A stretch of DNA of 64,000 bases from Halobacillus yeomjeoni (GTDB taxonomy: Bacteria; Bacillota; Bacilli; Bacillales; Halobacillaceae): the NCBI RefSeq assembly GCF_020171525.1, contig NZ_JAIVAI010000006.1, positions 1 to 64,000 of the forward strand, written 5' to 3'. Made by a program: the position numbers and the translations under genes. Shown here piece after piece: positions 24,762 through 35,300 of this stretch; position 1 is the first letter of the stretch; each line of letters begins with the position of its first letter. A model generated the notes under the pieces. It searched no databases. It was not told where the DNA came from and saw nothing but the letters and a program-made list of their open reading frames with translations.

Positions 24762-26126
24762 TCAACGGTGATTCCGTTCAGTGAATGTAATTTCAATAAG
24801 AGTGATCTTATATGTTCCAGCTTCCTCCTTTAAATAGTAATCTTTGTTTTTGTAGTATTCGATTTGATCGCCCTTATGATTGGTGAAAATAAACCTCTCT
24901 TCTGTCGTGACCACCACTCCGTCCGACGTTTCTTCCACGGCGAGCACTTTATTATCGGTGAAATTATAGGAAAAATCAGCACCTCTCATGTCATTAAGGT
25001 ATTCTTTCAAGTCTTTGTCTGCCTGACTCCCTGCAGCGATATATGGATCTATTCGACTGTAATCATCGTTGTTCAACGCTTCTTCATATGCTTTTCGGAA
25101 ATTCAAAACCAGCTCTTCCGCGTCCCGGTCGTTCAGACCAACACTCTCTGTTTCTTTTTCCACAATAGGCTGATCAAAGATAAACGCTAAATCCGTTCTA
25201 TAGGCATCCGCTGGATAGAGCGGATCTGTTTTAATAATTTCGCCTCTCGGATTCGTCCATTCCGCGTGAACCTCGGTCTCTTCCCCACCCAGGAAAGGTC
25301 CCAGTTCTTCATATTCTTCCAACATCTTTCCAGTACTTTCTCCATTCACAAACAAAACCGCATCTTCATGATCTGTCACGATTCTGTAGCGTTCCTCCGG
25401 CAAACGTGCATAATAGGTGATTTCCTCCCCACCTAAAGAATCAACTACAATGGAATCGGATATCGTAAGCTGGCCGAATTCATTTTCCGCCTGAATCTCC
25501 ATTTCATATTCACCGGGATACAATTTGATGAAGCGCACCTCAGCATCAGCCGCTTCCACTTCCATCGTTTCTTCTTCAATAGAAAAAGCTGCCGGACCAT
25601 ACGTATTGGAAATAAGGAGTTGATCGGGGATGACTTCCATTTGGTATGTATGATACAGTCCTGGCACAATCGCTTTCTTTTTCATAATCCATAACGGATG
25701 TCCGTAAGAATCATAAATCTTCACATCAAAGGCATTGCTTCCCTTGCTTTGAATGACATCCATCATTTGGGTACGCACATCTTCCCACCCGGACTCATCA
25801 ACGAAACGGAGAAACTCTTCAGGATGAATGAGAGCATCTTCATCCAGCTTCAAAAACTCCAAAAAACGATCAGCATCCTGTTCGTTCAAAGCCCGGTCCA
25901 TCGCCTGCACGTCTTTCATAGGGTCAAACATGGACATCATCGTCAAATGTGCGCCCATCAATAGGACAGCTGCCGTTACGTCAATCCACCATCTGCGCTT
26001 CTGTTTCCTAACAAGAGTCGAATCTTCCTCTAAATCCACAGTTTTATCCGCGTGCTTCGCTCCACAATTTGTACAAAAAGAAACCCCATTACCGAGCCGA
26101 TTTCCACACGAAGTGCAAAACTCCAC
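24762..26126 (-). CDS. Zinc-ribbon TcaA/YvbJ-like membrane protein
   Basis: 454 residues. The N-terminal zinc ribbon has CTSCGNRLGNG and FCTNCGAKH. One membrane segment (about residues 47-66) follows, then a large extracytoplasmic part with repeated TcaA-like domains and a C-terminal NTF2-like region (LNNDDYSRIDPYIAAGSQ). TcaA relatives affect envelope stress and glycopeptide response in staphylococci; the role here is inferred only. Starts at GTG 26126 behind a G-rich site and is first of a two-gene operon with the zinc-ribbon protein downstream. Confidence 0.78.
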   Translation of the reverse strand: MEFCTSCGNRLGNGVSFCTNCGAKHADKTVDLEEDSTLVRKQKRRWWIDVTAAVLLMGAHLTMMSMFDPMKDVQAMDRALNEQDADRFLEFLKLDEDALIHPEEFLRFVDESGWEDVRTQMMDVIQSKGSNAFDVKIYDSYGHPLWIMKKKAIVPGLYHTYQMEVIPDQLLISNTYGPAAFSIEEETMEVEAADAEVRFIKLYPGEYEMEIQAENEFGQLTISDSIVVDSLGGEEITYYARLPEERYRIVTDHEDAVLFVNGESTGKMLEEYEELGPFLGGEETEVHAEWTNPRGEIIKTDPLYPADAYRTDLAFIFDQPIVEKETESVGLNDRDAEELVLNFRKAYEEALNNDDYSRIDPYIAAGSQADKDLKEYLNDMRGADFSYNFTDNKVLAVEETSDGVVVTTEERFIFTNHKGDQIEYYKNKDYYLKEEAGTYKITLIEITFTERNHR

Positions 26127-26237
26127 CTAAGCGCCCCCCCATTCAGAAAATGATCCAACCCTCCTTTTCTGTATATCCTACTCTTTGTCTATAAGAAAAA
26201 GTACTCCCATATCCCTATATACGAATACAAAAAAATA

Positions 26238-26264
26238 ACCTGCACCTATTGAAATAGTGCAGGT
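26238..26264 (-). terminator. Intrinsic terminator of the VanZ-like gene
   Basis: Stem ACCTGCAC/GTGCAGGT with an inner CTAT pairing is followed by a T-rich stretch on the minus strand. It touches the stop codon at 26264. Confidence 0.8.
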
Positions 26265-26710
26265 CATCCCATACCGATCAGGGTGAGAAAATGATTCAAT
26301 AATAAAGTCTCATTCAATACAAAGAAGGGTCTTTCATTAATCATGAATAATCCGATGAACAAAGGTACTAAGATCAGACTGCGCGTCACCGACCGCCGCA
26401 CCTCTATCCCACGAGACCGACTGAATACTATACAAAGGAAAAATGGAAAAATCAAACCCACCGCCACCCCCGATAGGTTCGCCACAGCATCCAGAAATTC
26501 CGCACTTCTCGATGCATCAAAGTACTGACGGTATTCTTCTAATATACCAATGATGACTAAAGCAAATCCCGCATCCATGAGTGTCTTCCGCCAACGGGAT
26601 CGATCCACAAGCAACAAGATAAACAGGCCGGTAATCCATGCGATCCCTGCGAAGAATATAAAATGAATCTGCTTATCAATCCCGAACATCAGTTGATAGT
26701 CTAACGCCAC
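26264..26710 (-). CDS. VanZ-like membrane protein
   Basis: 148 residues from GTG 26710, chosen because GGAGGGG lies 6 nt upstream; an ATG at 26716 is too close to that site. VanZ-like marks are GIDKQIHFIFFAGIAW in the first membrane segment and EEYRQYFDASRSAEFLDAVANLSGVAVG, the conserved EE-Q...R..s..D...N..G pattern. Four membrane segments are predicted. VanZ confers low-level teicoplanin resistance in enterococci, but most chromosomal relatives have no known role. It is monocistronic. Confidence 0.8.
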   Translation of the reverse strand: MALDYQLMFGIDKQIHFIFFAGIAWITGLFILLLVDRSRWRKTLMDAGFALVIIGILEEYRQYFDASRSAEFLDAVANLSGVAVGLIFPFFLCIVFSRSRGIEVRRSVTRSLILVPLFIGLFMINERPFFVLNETLLLNHFLTLIGMG

Positions 26711-26991
26711 GTCCATCCCCTCCTAGTGTCAGCTTTGCCATCAACGTGCATTTGTAGACAGAGGAAAATCCCATCCTATCAACTTTATAGTCTATGAATG
26801 GGGAACGGATCGATGGAACGGCGCACTCCTTTTTACTTACTGTTCAATTTTGCAAATTCATATTCTACAAATCTTGAATCTTGAAACCCCTTTCATAAAC
26901 GACACACTTCCTTTACAATTGGATTCAAGATGATCATCAAAACTACTTGAATATAATTTTGCAGAAAGTTTTTCCAAAAGGGGGCCTCCCG

Positions 26992-29106
26992 GTGGTACTG
27001 GATAAAAGACGTGCACACTTATTATCCTTCCTTCTTCATTCTGACCGCCCGCTTCCGATTCCTGAAATGACGGAAAAGGTCGGGGTTTCAGAACGAACCA
27101 TCTATTATGACGTGGATCAAATCAACGACTGGCTGGAGGCGGAAAACCTCCCTCCCGTCCAAAGCGAATACAAACAAGGGTTGTTCCTCCCTGAAAAGAG
27201 CAAAGCCTATGTTTCTAAGAATCAGAGTATCCAGGAAACAGGCTGGCACTATCGCTTTTCTGAAGAAGAGCGAAAGACATTGATCAAAGCGAGCCTTTTG
27301 CTGGAAATCACTCCCTCATCTATGGAGCGATTCATGGAACTTACGGGGATGAGCAGAGGAACAGTCGCCAAAGATTTAAAAGAGATCAAAGGAGATTTCC
27401 AAGCCCACGAGTTATCCCTTCTCTATAAACGAGGAACGGGATACACCATTCAAGGGATGGAAGAAATCCAACGTTCTATCATTTCAAATCTACTTTCTTC
27501 AGTTCTTACAAGCAGTCATTCGAAGCAAGTCAAAAAGACGATTGTCCGGATGATTCAAGACAGTGTTTCTCCTTTTCATAAAAATGAGGAGCACTTCCAG
27601 GAAGTAAAGGCGCTGCTATTTGAAGCGGAAGACGAACTCGGACTGACATTGACTGATCAAATGGTCGAATATCTCACCCTTTTCGTTTTGATCTTGATTC
27701 TACGCATAAAAAATGAGAATCGTATTTTCATTGAACAAGAGGAAAGGCATGTGTTGGAGCAATCAGCCGCTCATCCTTCATCAGAAATGATATGCCGGAA
27801 GCTTGAGGACATCTATGATGTCGCCTTCCCTCCGGAAGAAGTGGGATTCATTACGATGAATCTCCTCGGTTCCAAAGTCCAGCATGTGGACGCACGAAGC
27901 CATACGAGTGAAATCAAAGGCTTGAAGAAAGTCGTCCGGCGGATGATTGCAGACTTTGAAACCAATGCCTGTGTCATTTTTGAAAATAAGGAAGAGTTGG
28001 AGACTAATCTGCTCACCCATATCAAACCGGCCTATTACCGGTTGAAATATGGCGTTCACACGTCGAATGAACTGACGGCAAGCATCAAAGAAAATTATCC
28101 CGATTTGTATCTTCTGACAGCGAAAGGGATGAAGCATCTCAAACGTTTTGTAGGAAAAGAAATTCCTGATGATGAGACCGCCTATTTGACTCTTCACTTT
28201 GGCGGCTGGCTCACGAAGGAGAAAAAAGAAGCAACCATTTCATGCAAAGCGATCATCGTCTGCGAAAATGGAATCGGCACATCGAAAATGCTCCAGACCC
28301 AACTGGAAAAGACGGTTCCCGGCCTCTATATCATCGATTCTCTATCGATGAGAGAATATCAGGCCCGAGACTTTGATGTCGATGTCATTTTTTCTACCAA
28401 CTATTTAAAAGAGAACGAGACGCCGATCATCCATGTACCACCGATTTTGTCCAACATGGATAAGCAGTGGATCAAACGTCGAATGGATGAAGTCGTCCCT
28501 ACATCAGCAGCTGAATCAAAAGATTCTATGCATGCATTGATGGACATCATCCAGGACCACGCATCCATTCATGATAAAGAAGCCCTTATGGAAGAGTTGA
28601 CTCATTATTTAAAAGAAGATACGACAAAAACGAAGGAGCTTAGAAAACCGATGCTCACAGACTTACTGACAGAACAAACCATACAGTTGAAAGATCGGGA
28701 AGAAAACTGGGAAAAAGCGATCCAAACGGCGGCCAAGCCTCTGCTTGATAATCAATCGATCGGAGAAGAGTACGTCCAGGCGATGATCGAAAACGTCCAT
28801 GAACTCGGTCCATATATCGTCATCGCACCTGATATCGCTCTTCCACACGCTCGACCGGAAGCAGGCGTCAACAAACTTGGGATGAGTTTACTGCAATTAA
28901 AAGAGCCTGTACATTTCTCAGAGCAGGCTAAACACAAGGCTCACTTGGTCATCGTGCTCGCAGCGATCGATAATGAAACGCACTTGAAAGCCCTTGCCCA
29001 GTTGAGTGAAGTTCTTTCAGAAGAACAAGCCATTGAACAATTGAAAGAAGCGAAAGACGAAAAAGAAATCTTAAGCGTCATTGAAGAACATTACGTGACA
29101 TCATAA
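26992..29106 (+). CDS. PRD-containing transcriptional regulator with EIIB- and EIIA-like domains (LicR/MtlR type)
   Basis: 704 residues from GTG 26992, chosen for AAAAGGGGG upstream; the frame is open from 26947. In order: an N-terminal HTH (VSERTIYYDVDQIN), a second HTH (MSRGTVAKDLKEI), two PRD domains with conserved His residues, an EIIB-like domain (VCENGIGTSKM) and a C-terminal EIIA domain of the mannitol/fructose/ascorbate type with the phospho-His in PDIALPHARPE. PTS-dependent phosphorylation would set its activity. It lies 22 bp before the UlaB/UlaA-like genes and no separate EIIA gene follows, so its EIIA domain may be regulatory or may also serve transport. Confidence 0.88.
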   Translation: MVLDKRRAHLLSFLLHSDRPLPIPEMTEKVGVSERTIYYDVDQINDWLEAENLPPVQSEYKQGLFLPEKSKAYVSKNQSIQETGWHYRFSEEERKTLIKASLLLEITPSSMERFMELTGMSRGTVAKDLKEIKGDFQAHELSLLYKRGTGYTIQGMEEIQRSIISNLLSSVLTSSHSKQVKKTIVRMIQDSVSPFHKNEEHFQEVKALLFEAEDELGLTLTDQMVEYLTLFVLILILRIKNENRIFIEQEERHVLEQSAAHPSSEMICRKLEDIYDVAFPPEEVGFITMNLLGSKVQHVDARSHTSEIKGLKKVVRRMIADFETNACVIFENKEELETNLLTHIKPAYYRLKYGVHTSNELTASIKENYPDLYLLTAKGMKHLKRFVGKEIPDDETAYLTLHFGGWLTKEKKEATISCKAIIVCENGIGTSKMLQTQLEKTVPGLYIIDSLSMREYQARDFDVDVIFSTNYLKENETPIIHVPPILSNMDKQWIKRRMDEVVPTSAAESKDSMHALMDIIQDHASIHDKEALMEELTHYLKEDTTKTKELRKPMLTDLLTEQTIQLKDREENWEKAIQTAAKPLLDNQSIGEEYVQAMIENVHELGPYIVIAPDIALPHARPEAGVNKLGMSLLQLKEPVHFSEQAKHKAHLVIVLAAIDNETHLKALAQLSEVLSEEQAIEQLKEAKDEKEILSVIEEHYVTS

Positions 29107-29128
29107 AAAAACACTGGAGGTTATCAAA

Positions 29129-29398
29129 ATGAAAAAAGTATTAGTTGTATGTGGAAATGGTCTAGGAAGCAGCATGATCGTGGAGATGAACGTAAAAGCA
29201 GCACTGAAAGACATGGGGAAAGAAGCAGATGTTTCTCACACAGATTTGACGAGTGCCAAAACGGAACAGGCAGACCTTTTTCTAGGCTCTGAAGACATCG
29301 TAGGAAACCTTGAAGAGGACAGCAACAAAAACGTTGTGAAGCTGAAGAACTTGATGGACAAAAATGAGCTTCGTGAAGCTTTGGAACAGAATCTGTAA
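29129..29398 (+). CDS. PTS EIIB component, ascorbate/UlaB-like
   Basis: 89 residues, one EIIB domain with the phospho-cysteine loop VVCGNGLGSSM near the N-terminus, as in UlaB/SgaB. It passes phosphate from an EIIA to the sugar carried by the UlaA-like EIIC encoded 26 bp downstream. Ribosome site GGAGG precedes ATG 29129. The substrate is uncertain because no ula catabolic genes (lactonase, decarboxylase, epimerases) are nearby. Confidence 0.88.
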   Translation: MKKVLVVCGNGLGSSMIVEMNVKAALKDMGKEADVSHTDLTSAKTEQADLFLGSEDIVGNLEEDSNKNVVKLKNLMDKNELREALEQNL

Positions 29399-29424
29399 AA
29401 TCTAATTAAAAAGGGGAATCCACC

Positions 29425-30792
29425 ATGGTCGATTTAATAATGAAAGATATTTTAGGAACACCTGCTATCCTTGTCGGGTTATTCGCTTTTCTCGGCTTGA
29501 TCTTCCAGAAAAAGAATACCGCCGACATCGTCTCCGGCACACTCAAGACTATCATGGGATTCGTGATCTTGAGTGCCGGTGCCCAGGTGATCGTGCAATC
29601 GCTTGGCAAGTTCAGCTCGATGTTCAACGAGGCATTTTCTGTAAACGGTGTCATTCCGAATAACGAAGCCATCGTTGCACTTGCGCAGGAAGGCTTCGGT
29701 ACGGAAACTGCCATGATCATGCTGTTCGGTATGGTCGCCAACATCATCCTTGCCCGTGTGACTCCATTCAAGTACATTTTCCTGACTGGTCACCACACGA
29801 TGTTCATGGCCTGCCTGATCGCCGTCATTCTTACAACCGGTGGCATGAGCGGAATTTCCATGATCATCTTAGGATCCATCATCCTTGGAACACTTATGGT
29901 CTTATCTCCAGCTATTTTACAACCCTTCACTCGTAAAATTACCGGTTCCGACGATTTTGCGATCGGACACTTCGGTTCTGCCGGTTACTTCGTATCTTCA
30001 CTAGTCGGAAAAGCAGTCGGGAAAAATTCGAAGTCCACAGAAGAAATCAAAGTCCCGAAATCCCTTGGCTTCCTACGAGACACCTCCGTCTCTGTAGCCC
30101 TGACAATGGTTCTCTTGTTCTTCGTCGTCGCCCTTTTCGCTGGACCACAGTTCATTGAAGCAGAACTCAGTGGCGGCCAGAACTTCCTTGTCTTCGCCTT
30201 CATGCAAGGTTTGACATTCGCAGCTGGTGTTTACATCATCCTTGCCGGTGTACGCATGCTGCTTGGTGAAATCGTACCTGCCTTCAAAGGTATCGCAGAT
30301 AAAGTTGTACCGAATGCGAAGCCTGCACTGGACTGCCCGGCAATCTTCCCATTCGCAAGTAACGCCGTAATTATCGGGTTCCTGTTCAGTTTCATCGCAG
30401 GATTGATCAGCATGATGTTCCTTCCACTGCTTGGACTGAGCGTCATCGTTCCAGGTCTTGTCCCGCACTTCTTCACAGGTGCCGCAGCCGGCGTATTCGG
30501 TAATGCGACAGGAGGAAGAAAAGGTGCTATCTTCGGTTCCATGGCCAACGGTGTCCTCATCAGCTTCCTGCCGGCGGTTCTGTTACCCGTCCTCGGTTCC
30601 CTCGGATTTGAAGGAACGACCTTCGGCGATTCCGACTTCGGTGTCGTAGGAATCGTGCTAGGTAACCTGGTTCGTGTGATCGAATCGAATCCGTTGTTCA
30701 TCGGAGTGACATTGTTGTTGATCGCTGTGCTGTTCGCTCTTGGATGGAAGTCTAAATCATTGAAAGAAGCGAAAGATTCAGAAGCAGCATAA
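29425..30792 (+). CDS. PTS EIIC component, UlaA/SgaT-like
   Basis: 455 residues, a highly hydrophobic multi-spanning protein matching the UlaA fold. Recognisable blocks are FVILSAGAQVIVQSLGKF near the N-terminus, FLTGHHTMFMACL, FAIGHFGSAGYFVSS and CPAIFPFASNAVIIGFL. The family takes up L-ascorbate in E. coli, with UlaB and UlaC. Here it is third in the operon after a PRD regulator and an EIIB gene and ends at a strong terminator. It could carry ascorbate or another acidic sugar; the substrate is not shown by context. Confidence 0.88.
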   Translation: MVDLIMKDILGTPAILVGLFAFLGLIFQKKNTADIVSGTLKTIMGFVILSAGAQVIVQSLGKFSSMFNEAFSVNGVIPNNEAIVALAQEGFGTETAMIMLFGMVANIILARVTPFKYIFLTGHHTMFMACLIAVILTTGGMSGISMIILGSIILGTLMVLSPAILQPFTRKITGSDDFAIGHFGSAGYFVSSLVGKAVGKNSKSTEEIKVPKSLGFLRDTSVSVALTMVLLFFVVALFAGPQFIEAELSGGQNFLVFAFMQGLTFAAGVYIILAGVRMLLGEIVPAFKGIADKVVPNAKPALDCPAIFPFASNAVIIGFLFSFIAGLISMMFLPLLGLSVIVPGLVPHFFTGAAAGVFGNATGGRKGAIFGSMANGVLISFLPAVLLPVLGSLGFEGTTFGDSDFGVVGIVLGNLVRVIESNPLFIGVTLLLIAVLFALGWKSKSLKEAKDSEAA

Positions 30793-30801
30793 TTTTAAGT
30801 G

Positions 30802-30824
30802 CCCCCTCCTTGAGGGGGTTTTTT
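30802..30824 (+). terminator. Intrinsic terminator after the UlaA-like gene
   Basis: Stem CCCCCTC/GAGGGGG (30802-30808 with 30812-30818), loop CTT, then a T-run. Confidence 0.95.
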
Positions 30825-30829
30825 GCTTG

Positions 30830-30924
30830 TTTGGTCGATAAAGTTGGATTTTTGGTTGATAAAATCACTTTTCTGCCGATAAATCCACATTTCTGGTTGA
30901 TAAATAGAGATTCCCGCTGATAAA
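30830..30924. repeat. Phased GATAAA repeat array, locus B
   Basis: It begins TTTGGTC, with GATAAA cores at 30837, 30858, 30878, 30899 and 30919, spaced 21, 20, 21 and 20 bp. It lies between two convergent terminators (UlaA-like gene and GH30 gene), so it is outside any operon. Confidence 0.9.
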
Positions 30925-30941
30925 CGCACTCCCGCTCCCAC

Positions 30942-30974
30942 AAAAAAGAAGCGCCTGCCCAAGACAGACACTTC
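30942..30974 (-). terminator. Intrinsic terminator of the GH30 gene
   Basis: Minus-strand stem of 11 pairs including G-U wobbles (30948-30958 with 30963-30974), followed by TTTTTTG. It lies 14 bp after the stop codon. Confidence 0.8.
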
Positions 30975-30987
30975 TTTATGAAAATCA

Positions 30988-32313
30988 TCAAATTACCAGC
31001 GTATAAATCGCATGCGCCTCACACGTCAGCCTACAAGACTCTCCATTCAACACAACACTGACCTCTTCCGCTACATCCGTTTCATTCATGACGACAAGCA
31101 CAATCGAGCCGTCCTCATTTTGAAAAGCGACGGACTGAAGCGAGTGGTGGTCCATTTCGTGCTTGATTCTGACCGCATTCGGTTTGACGTACTTGCTGAA
31201 GTGGCCAATATAGTAATAAGAACTATTGTAATGAACTTCCTTCTCCTGAGTATCTACAATGATCGGAGCGTCACAATAATTCCCTACATGGTTGGGACCG
31301 CCTTGCTCGTTCAAGACAAGGTTCCAGTCGATCCAGCCTTCGAGCCAATTGTTCAAATCGCCCATGATGTTCCGGCCATAGCGTTCTCCTGTATGCCAGG
31401 CTCCAAGCTGGACGCCGCCTTCGATACAACCTTCTGTGAAGATCAAATGCTTGTCTGGAAAATCATCGTGGATTTTCGTCAGGTTTTCAAATTCCTCACT
31501 CACATACCAGTGCAAACCTGTACCCCATACATACTTCGCTGCTTCCGGGTCGGAAAGAACCGTTTTCGCGCGTTCATAAGCGATATCACGGTTATGATCC
31601 CAGATCACGATTTTTTTATCCTTGTAACCTTCCGCTTCAAGCTTCGGCCCTAAATGGTCACGTACAAAGTCCCGTTCCTCTTCCGCTGTATAGATGCAGG
31701 AATCCCACACCTGGGTGGCGTCCGGTTCGTTCTGGACCGTCACTCCCCAAATCGGCAGCCCGGCCTCTTCCATTGCCTCAATATATTTTGCATAATAAAG
31801 CGCCCATGTTTCACGATATTCAGGTAAAAGTTTTCCGCCATGGTTCATCTCTTTATTCGTTTTCATCCAGGCAGGCGGACTCCATGGAGAAGATAGAAGA
31901 GTGATTTCCTCCCCTCTCACTTCCCTTGCATCCTTGATCATCGGAATGACATATTTATGCTCCCGATCGATGGAAAACGTACGTAAATCCTTATCATCTT
32001 CTTCCACATACGTGTAATTCTCCAATGAAAAATCACAGCTATGTATATGCGTTCGTCCAAGGTTGTACCCCAATCCTTCAGTAGGATGATAATAGCTTTT
32101 GATGACCTCGATGCGCTGTTCCTCTGAGATTTGTGACAACGTGTAGGCAGCCGCCTCGGTAAAAGCTCCCCCGAATCCCATGATCCTCTGGTAGCGTTCC
32201 TCCGGGAATAGGGTAACCGTCGGTGTACCCTTTGTTTCCTGCTCTGTAAAAGAAAGTCCTTCAACCTCTGCAAGGCGGTCATTCGTATCTTTGATCGTTT
32301 GAATCAGTTTCAC
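30988..32313 (-). CDS. Intracellular GH30 beta-glycosidase (glucosylceramidase-like)
   Basis: 441 residues. The TIM-barrel is recognisable from MGFGGAFTEAAAY, SSPWSPPAWMKTN, TVQNEPDATQVWDS (acid/base Glu) and LIFTEGCIEGG (nucleophile Glu), with a small C-terminal beta domain. There is no signal peptide, so it should act in the cytoplasm on imported oligosaccharides. GH30 members include beta-glucosidases and beta-1,6-glucanases. Start is GTG 32313 behind AGGAGGAG. It lies 61 bp after the glycoside phosphorylase and near an oligosaccharide ABC importer, which supports beta-glucan breakdown. Confidence 0.88.
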   Translation of the reverse strand: MKLIQTIKDTNDRLAEVEGLSFTEQETKGTPTVTLFPEERYQRIMGFGGAFTEAAAYTLSQISEEQRIEVIKSYYHPTEGLGYNLGRTHIHSCDFSLENYTYVEEDDKDLRTFSIDREHKYVIPMIKDAREVRGEEITLLSSPWSPPAWMKTNKEMNHGGKLLPEYRETWALYYAKYIEAMEEAGLPIWGVTVQNEPDATQVWDSCIYTAEEERDFVRDHLGPKLEAEGYKDKKIVIWDHNRDIAYERAKTVLSDPEAAKYVWGTGLHWYVSEEFENLTKIHDDFPDKHLIFTEGCIEGGVQLGAWHTGERYGRNIMGDLNNWLEGWIDWNLVLNEQGGPNHVGNYCDAPIIVDTQEKEVHYNSSYYYIGHFSKYVKPNAVRIKHEMDHHSLQSVAFQNEDGSIVLVVMNETDVAEEVSVVLNGESCRLTCEAHAIYTLVI

Positions 32314-32340
32314 AGTGTATCTCCTCCTAAAAAGTCAAAT

Positions 32341-32372
32341 TCCTCCCCGTCGTGATCGGCGGGGAGGGTGGA
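32341..32372 (-). terminator. Hairpin between the phosphorylase and GH30 genes
   Basis: Minus-strand CCTCCCCG...CGGGGAGG is followed by a T-rich stretch. It could be a partial terminator or a processing point that lowers GH30 expression relative to the phosphorylase. Confidence 0.6.
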
Positions 32373-32374
32373 TT

Positions 32375-35300
32375 TTATTTTAAAGTCACATCAATCTTCG
32401 TAACTGCACGTTCCCGGACTTTCTCCGCCCATTCACCTTGGAGCTTCTCCCCCTCAATGACGGTCGAGCCTGTATCATCATGCAGCACATACTGAACCAC
32501 AGAGGCTCCGTCGTCCCCGAAGGTCGGCTTCCGATTTTCATTGGTGTAGGTCACATCGATTTTTCCTAAGAATGTGAACGTGACCTGGTTCTGGTCATCA
32601 AACAGCCATTCCGGAAGAATAGGTTGAAGTTTCAGGGTCAATTCATCCTCTTCGACTCCAAACATCTCTTTTCCAGTCATCATCACCTGCCACATGGATA
32701 AAAACTCAGCTGTCGTGCCGCTCAACCGCGCGACAAAACCTCTACCATGCATGTTTTCATCAGGGTTCACGCTGCTTGCGATGAACGACGAATTCTCAAG
32801 CGTACTTCTTCCGTACACGGACGGATCCATGAACGGCGGCAGGGTCGTTTTTAAATCATCGAAGAAGTCTTCGTACAAGCCGGCATTCAACAGGCTCAAT
32901 AAATATTTGAACTCCATATGCATGAACACGGATTCGCGTTCCAACCACCCAGGAGTAAACGCTCTCGCTCTTCCCACTTCGAAACTCATGTCATCAAGTG
33001 GCGTGGATGTTTTATACATGTGCAGCTTTTTATCATAAAGATCGGATTTCCGGACAGATTGATGAAGCTCTCCGGCTTGTTCTGCATCCATCCCTTTCAA
33101 AGCTCTTGCCGGACCTTCCAAGAAGTGAGGAAGCACTTGAACATCAAAGGACTGAACATGTACAAGAGGGTAGCCTTTCTCGTTCTTGACCACTTGTCCT
33201 TCATCATCCCGCTTCACTTCATACTGAGCAGTTTCATAATAGAAGTAGGTCGGCACTAACCCTCCGCCTAAATCTTTCGCTTTCTCAATTCCGGCATCCA
33301 CTTTTCCCATAAAGAGTTGCAGCAGTTCCTGAACATCAGCCGCTGTCAGAACTTCTTCTTTCCCATCAAGACCGTCTTTTATCGCAGAACGATAGGATTC
33401 TCTCGCTGTAGATACTGTATCCCAATATTCATAGTCTGATAGGTTCTTCTGAAGTGCCGTTTTCACGTCCTGCACGAGTGCAGCAACCTCGACCGGCAGG
33501 ACTGTATCTTCTAATTCACTATCCATCATAAATTGAAGCAGTCGTTTCAACTCTACCGTTTCACTCATTCCAGAACCGAAAATACCCGGCAGACCGTTCA
33601 TGGAATCGTTCCAACCCGGTTTATTCGCTTCCATTTCAACCCCCATGCCATAAGGATCAAGGGTCGCGAATTTAAGAAGAGCTAGTGAGAACATTTTTGA
33701 AAATAACGTGCTCTTGTAAAGCTCGCCATCTTTCGTCTTCAGCCAGTTGCCGGCTTTAGACTCATGAAGTTCTGTAATCGCCCCGTACTGACGGACTTTG
33801 TCATCTGCAAGTACATATTTTTCAGAGCGTGGGTTGATAAAGACAGGGCTTGTGAAGTAACGATAAGAACGATCGTTGAACAACAAGTTCTGCTTTTGAT
33901 CTGGGAAAACTTTCAGGTAGTTCTTGACCAAATCCAGATTATATGTCCAGTGATCGACCCAGTACCCTTCTCCGAATTCTGCATCGATTTCCTGCTCGCT
34001 ATGAGAAAGGACAGTACGTAAAAATTCTTCAGGTGTGACGGTTAACGCGATATTGCGGTCGACGATCGACTGCACAATCGCACCTGGTGTGAACGATAAT
34101 TGTAGTCGTTTCTTCATATAATGGAAGTCATCATCATCAGTAAACAGGTTTTCCAGCCATCCAAGGTCTTCTTTTTCAATCAATTCAAAGTACGCACCCT
34201 TAACGACTAACGGATTATACCCGTCCGCCTGGATCAGGCTCATGAACAACTTGATATTGTAATCGCCGACCTCCGGCTTGAAGAAGATATCATTCCGGCG
34301 GTTTTGGTTGACGTCTCTGAAGTTCCCGTTCCCTTGAGAGAAGAATTCCGGTGCCACAGAGAAGAAGTTATAATCTCTTTCAAGATCGCCGTGTTTACGG
34401 GAATACACATAATAAAGGAATGGTTCTTTTTCATTTTCCAAAAGTACAGGGTACCCGCCACGCAGCACATTATCCAAATAACTCTGCTTCGTATAGCCAT
34501 CGAACATATCGCTGCCGGTCTGAGTTCCAATATCGCTTGTCAGGTCCTCTACCAATCGCTCGGCTTCCTTATACTTTTCATCAAAGAATGCAGCAGAAGC
34601 CAAGTCTTCCTTCTTCTCCTGAAGGATCTCAAGATCATTCACATGACCGACCATCGTTCGTAAAACGGTTGATGCTTGAGGAGAAAGCTGCACGGAATAT
34701 GCTGAAAAACCACACGGTACTTTGTTTGCTGTGATTTGTTCTTTCTCTAAAAGTTCAGAAACAGAGTCCGTTTCAAAACGGTCCGGGAAGCGCAGGGATG
34801 TATTTTCACCAAAAAGGATCGACGCATCGACAATCGGTTTTAATAAAGATCCATCTTCTGCATAGCTCGCATAAAAGTGACCTTTCGTCACTTCCTCTAC
34901 TTCAGCTGTGTCGCCCGTAGATGAGCGGACACGGTAGTAAGGAATATCATTTTCTAAGTTGAACACATCCATCCAACTCTTCAACGTGTTCCCCACCGCT
35001 TTGTAGGCCGCATCTTCGATTCCGAAAGGCAGAATCGCAGGCAGGCCGTCCACGACTTCGATGCTCAATTCCTTGTCAGATATATTTTCTACATCCACTT
35101 TCCGCATCAGGGAAGCATAGTTTTCATGAGGCAGAGTGAAATAAGTTACGGTCGTTTCAATCCCGTATTTTTCATTACGTTCTTTTACGATGAGTTCATT
35201 TTCCTTAATGAACATCGTACGTTTCACCTTTTTCTTCGAACCATCACTGAAAGGTTCAAATACAACGGAATCATCGTTGCGCTTTATTTTGATGAATGTA

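Noticed and set aside
30988-32313. Secreted GH30 glucanase
   Set aside because: There is no signal peptide or lipobox; the first residues are hydrophilic.
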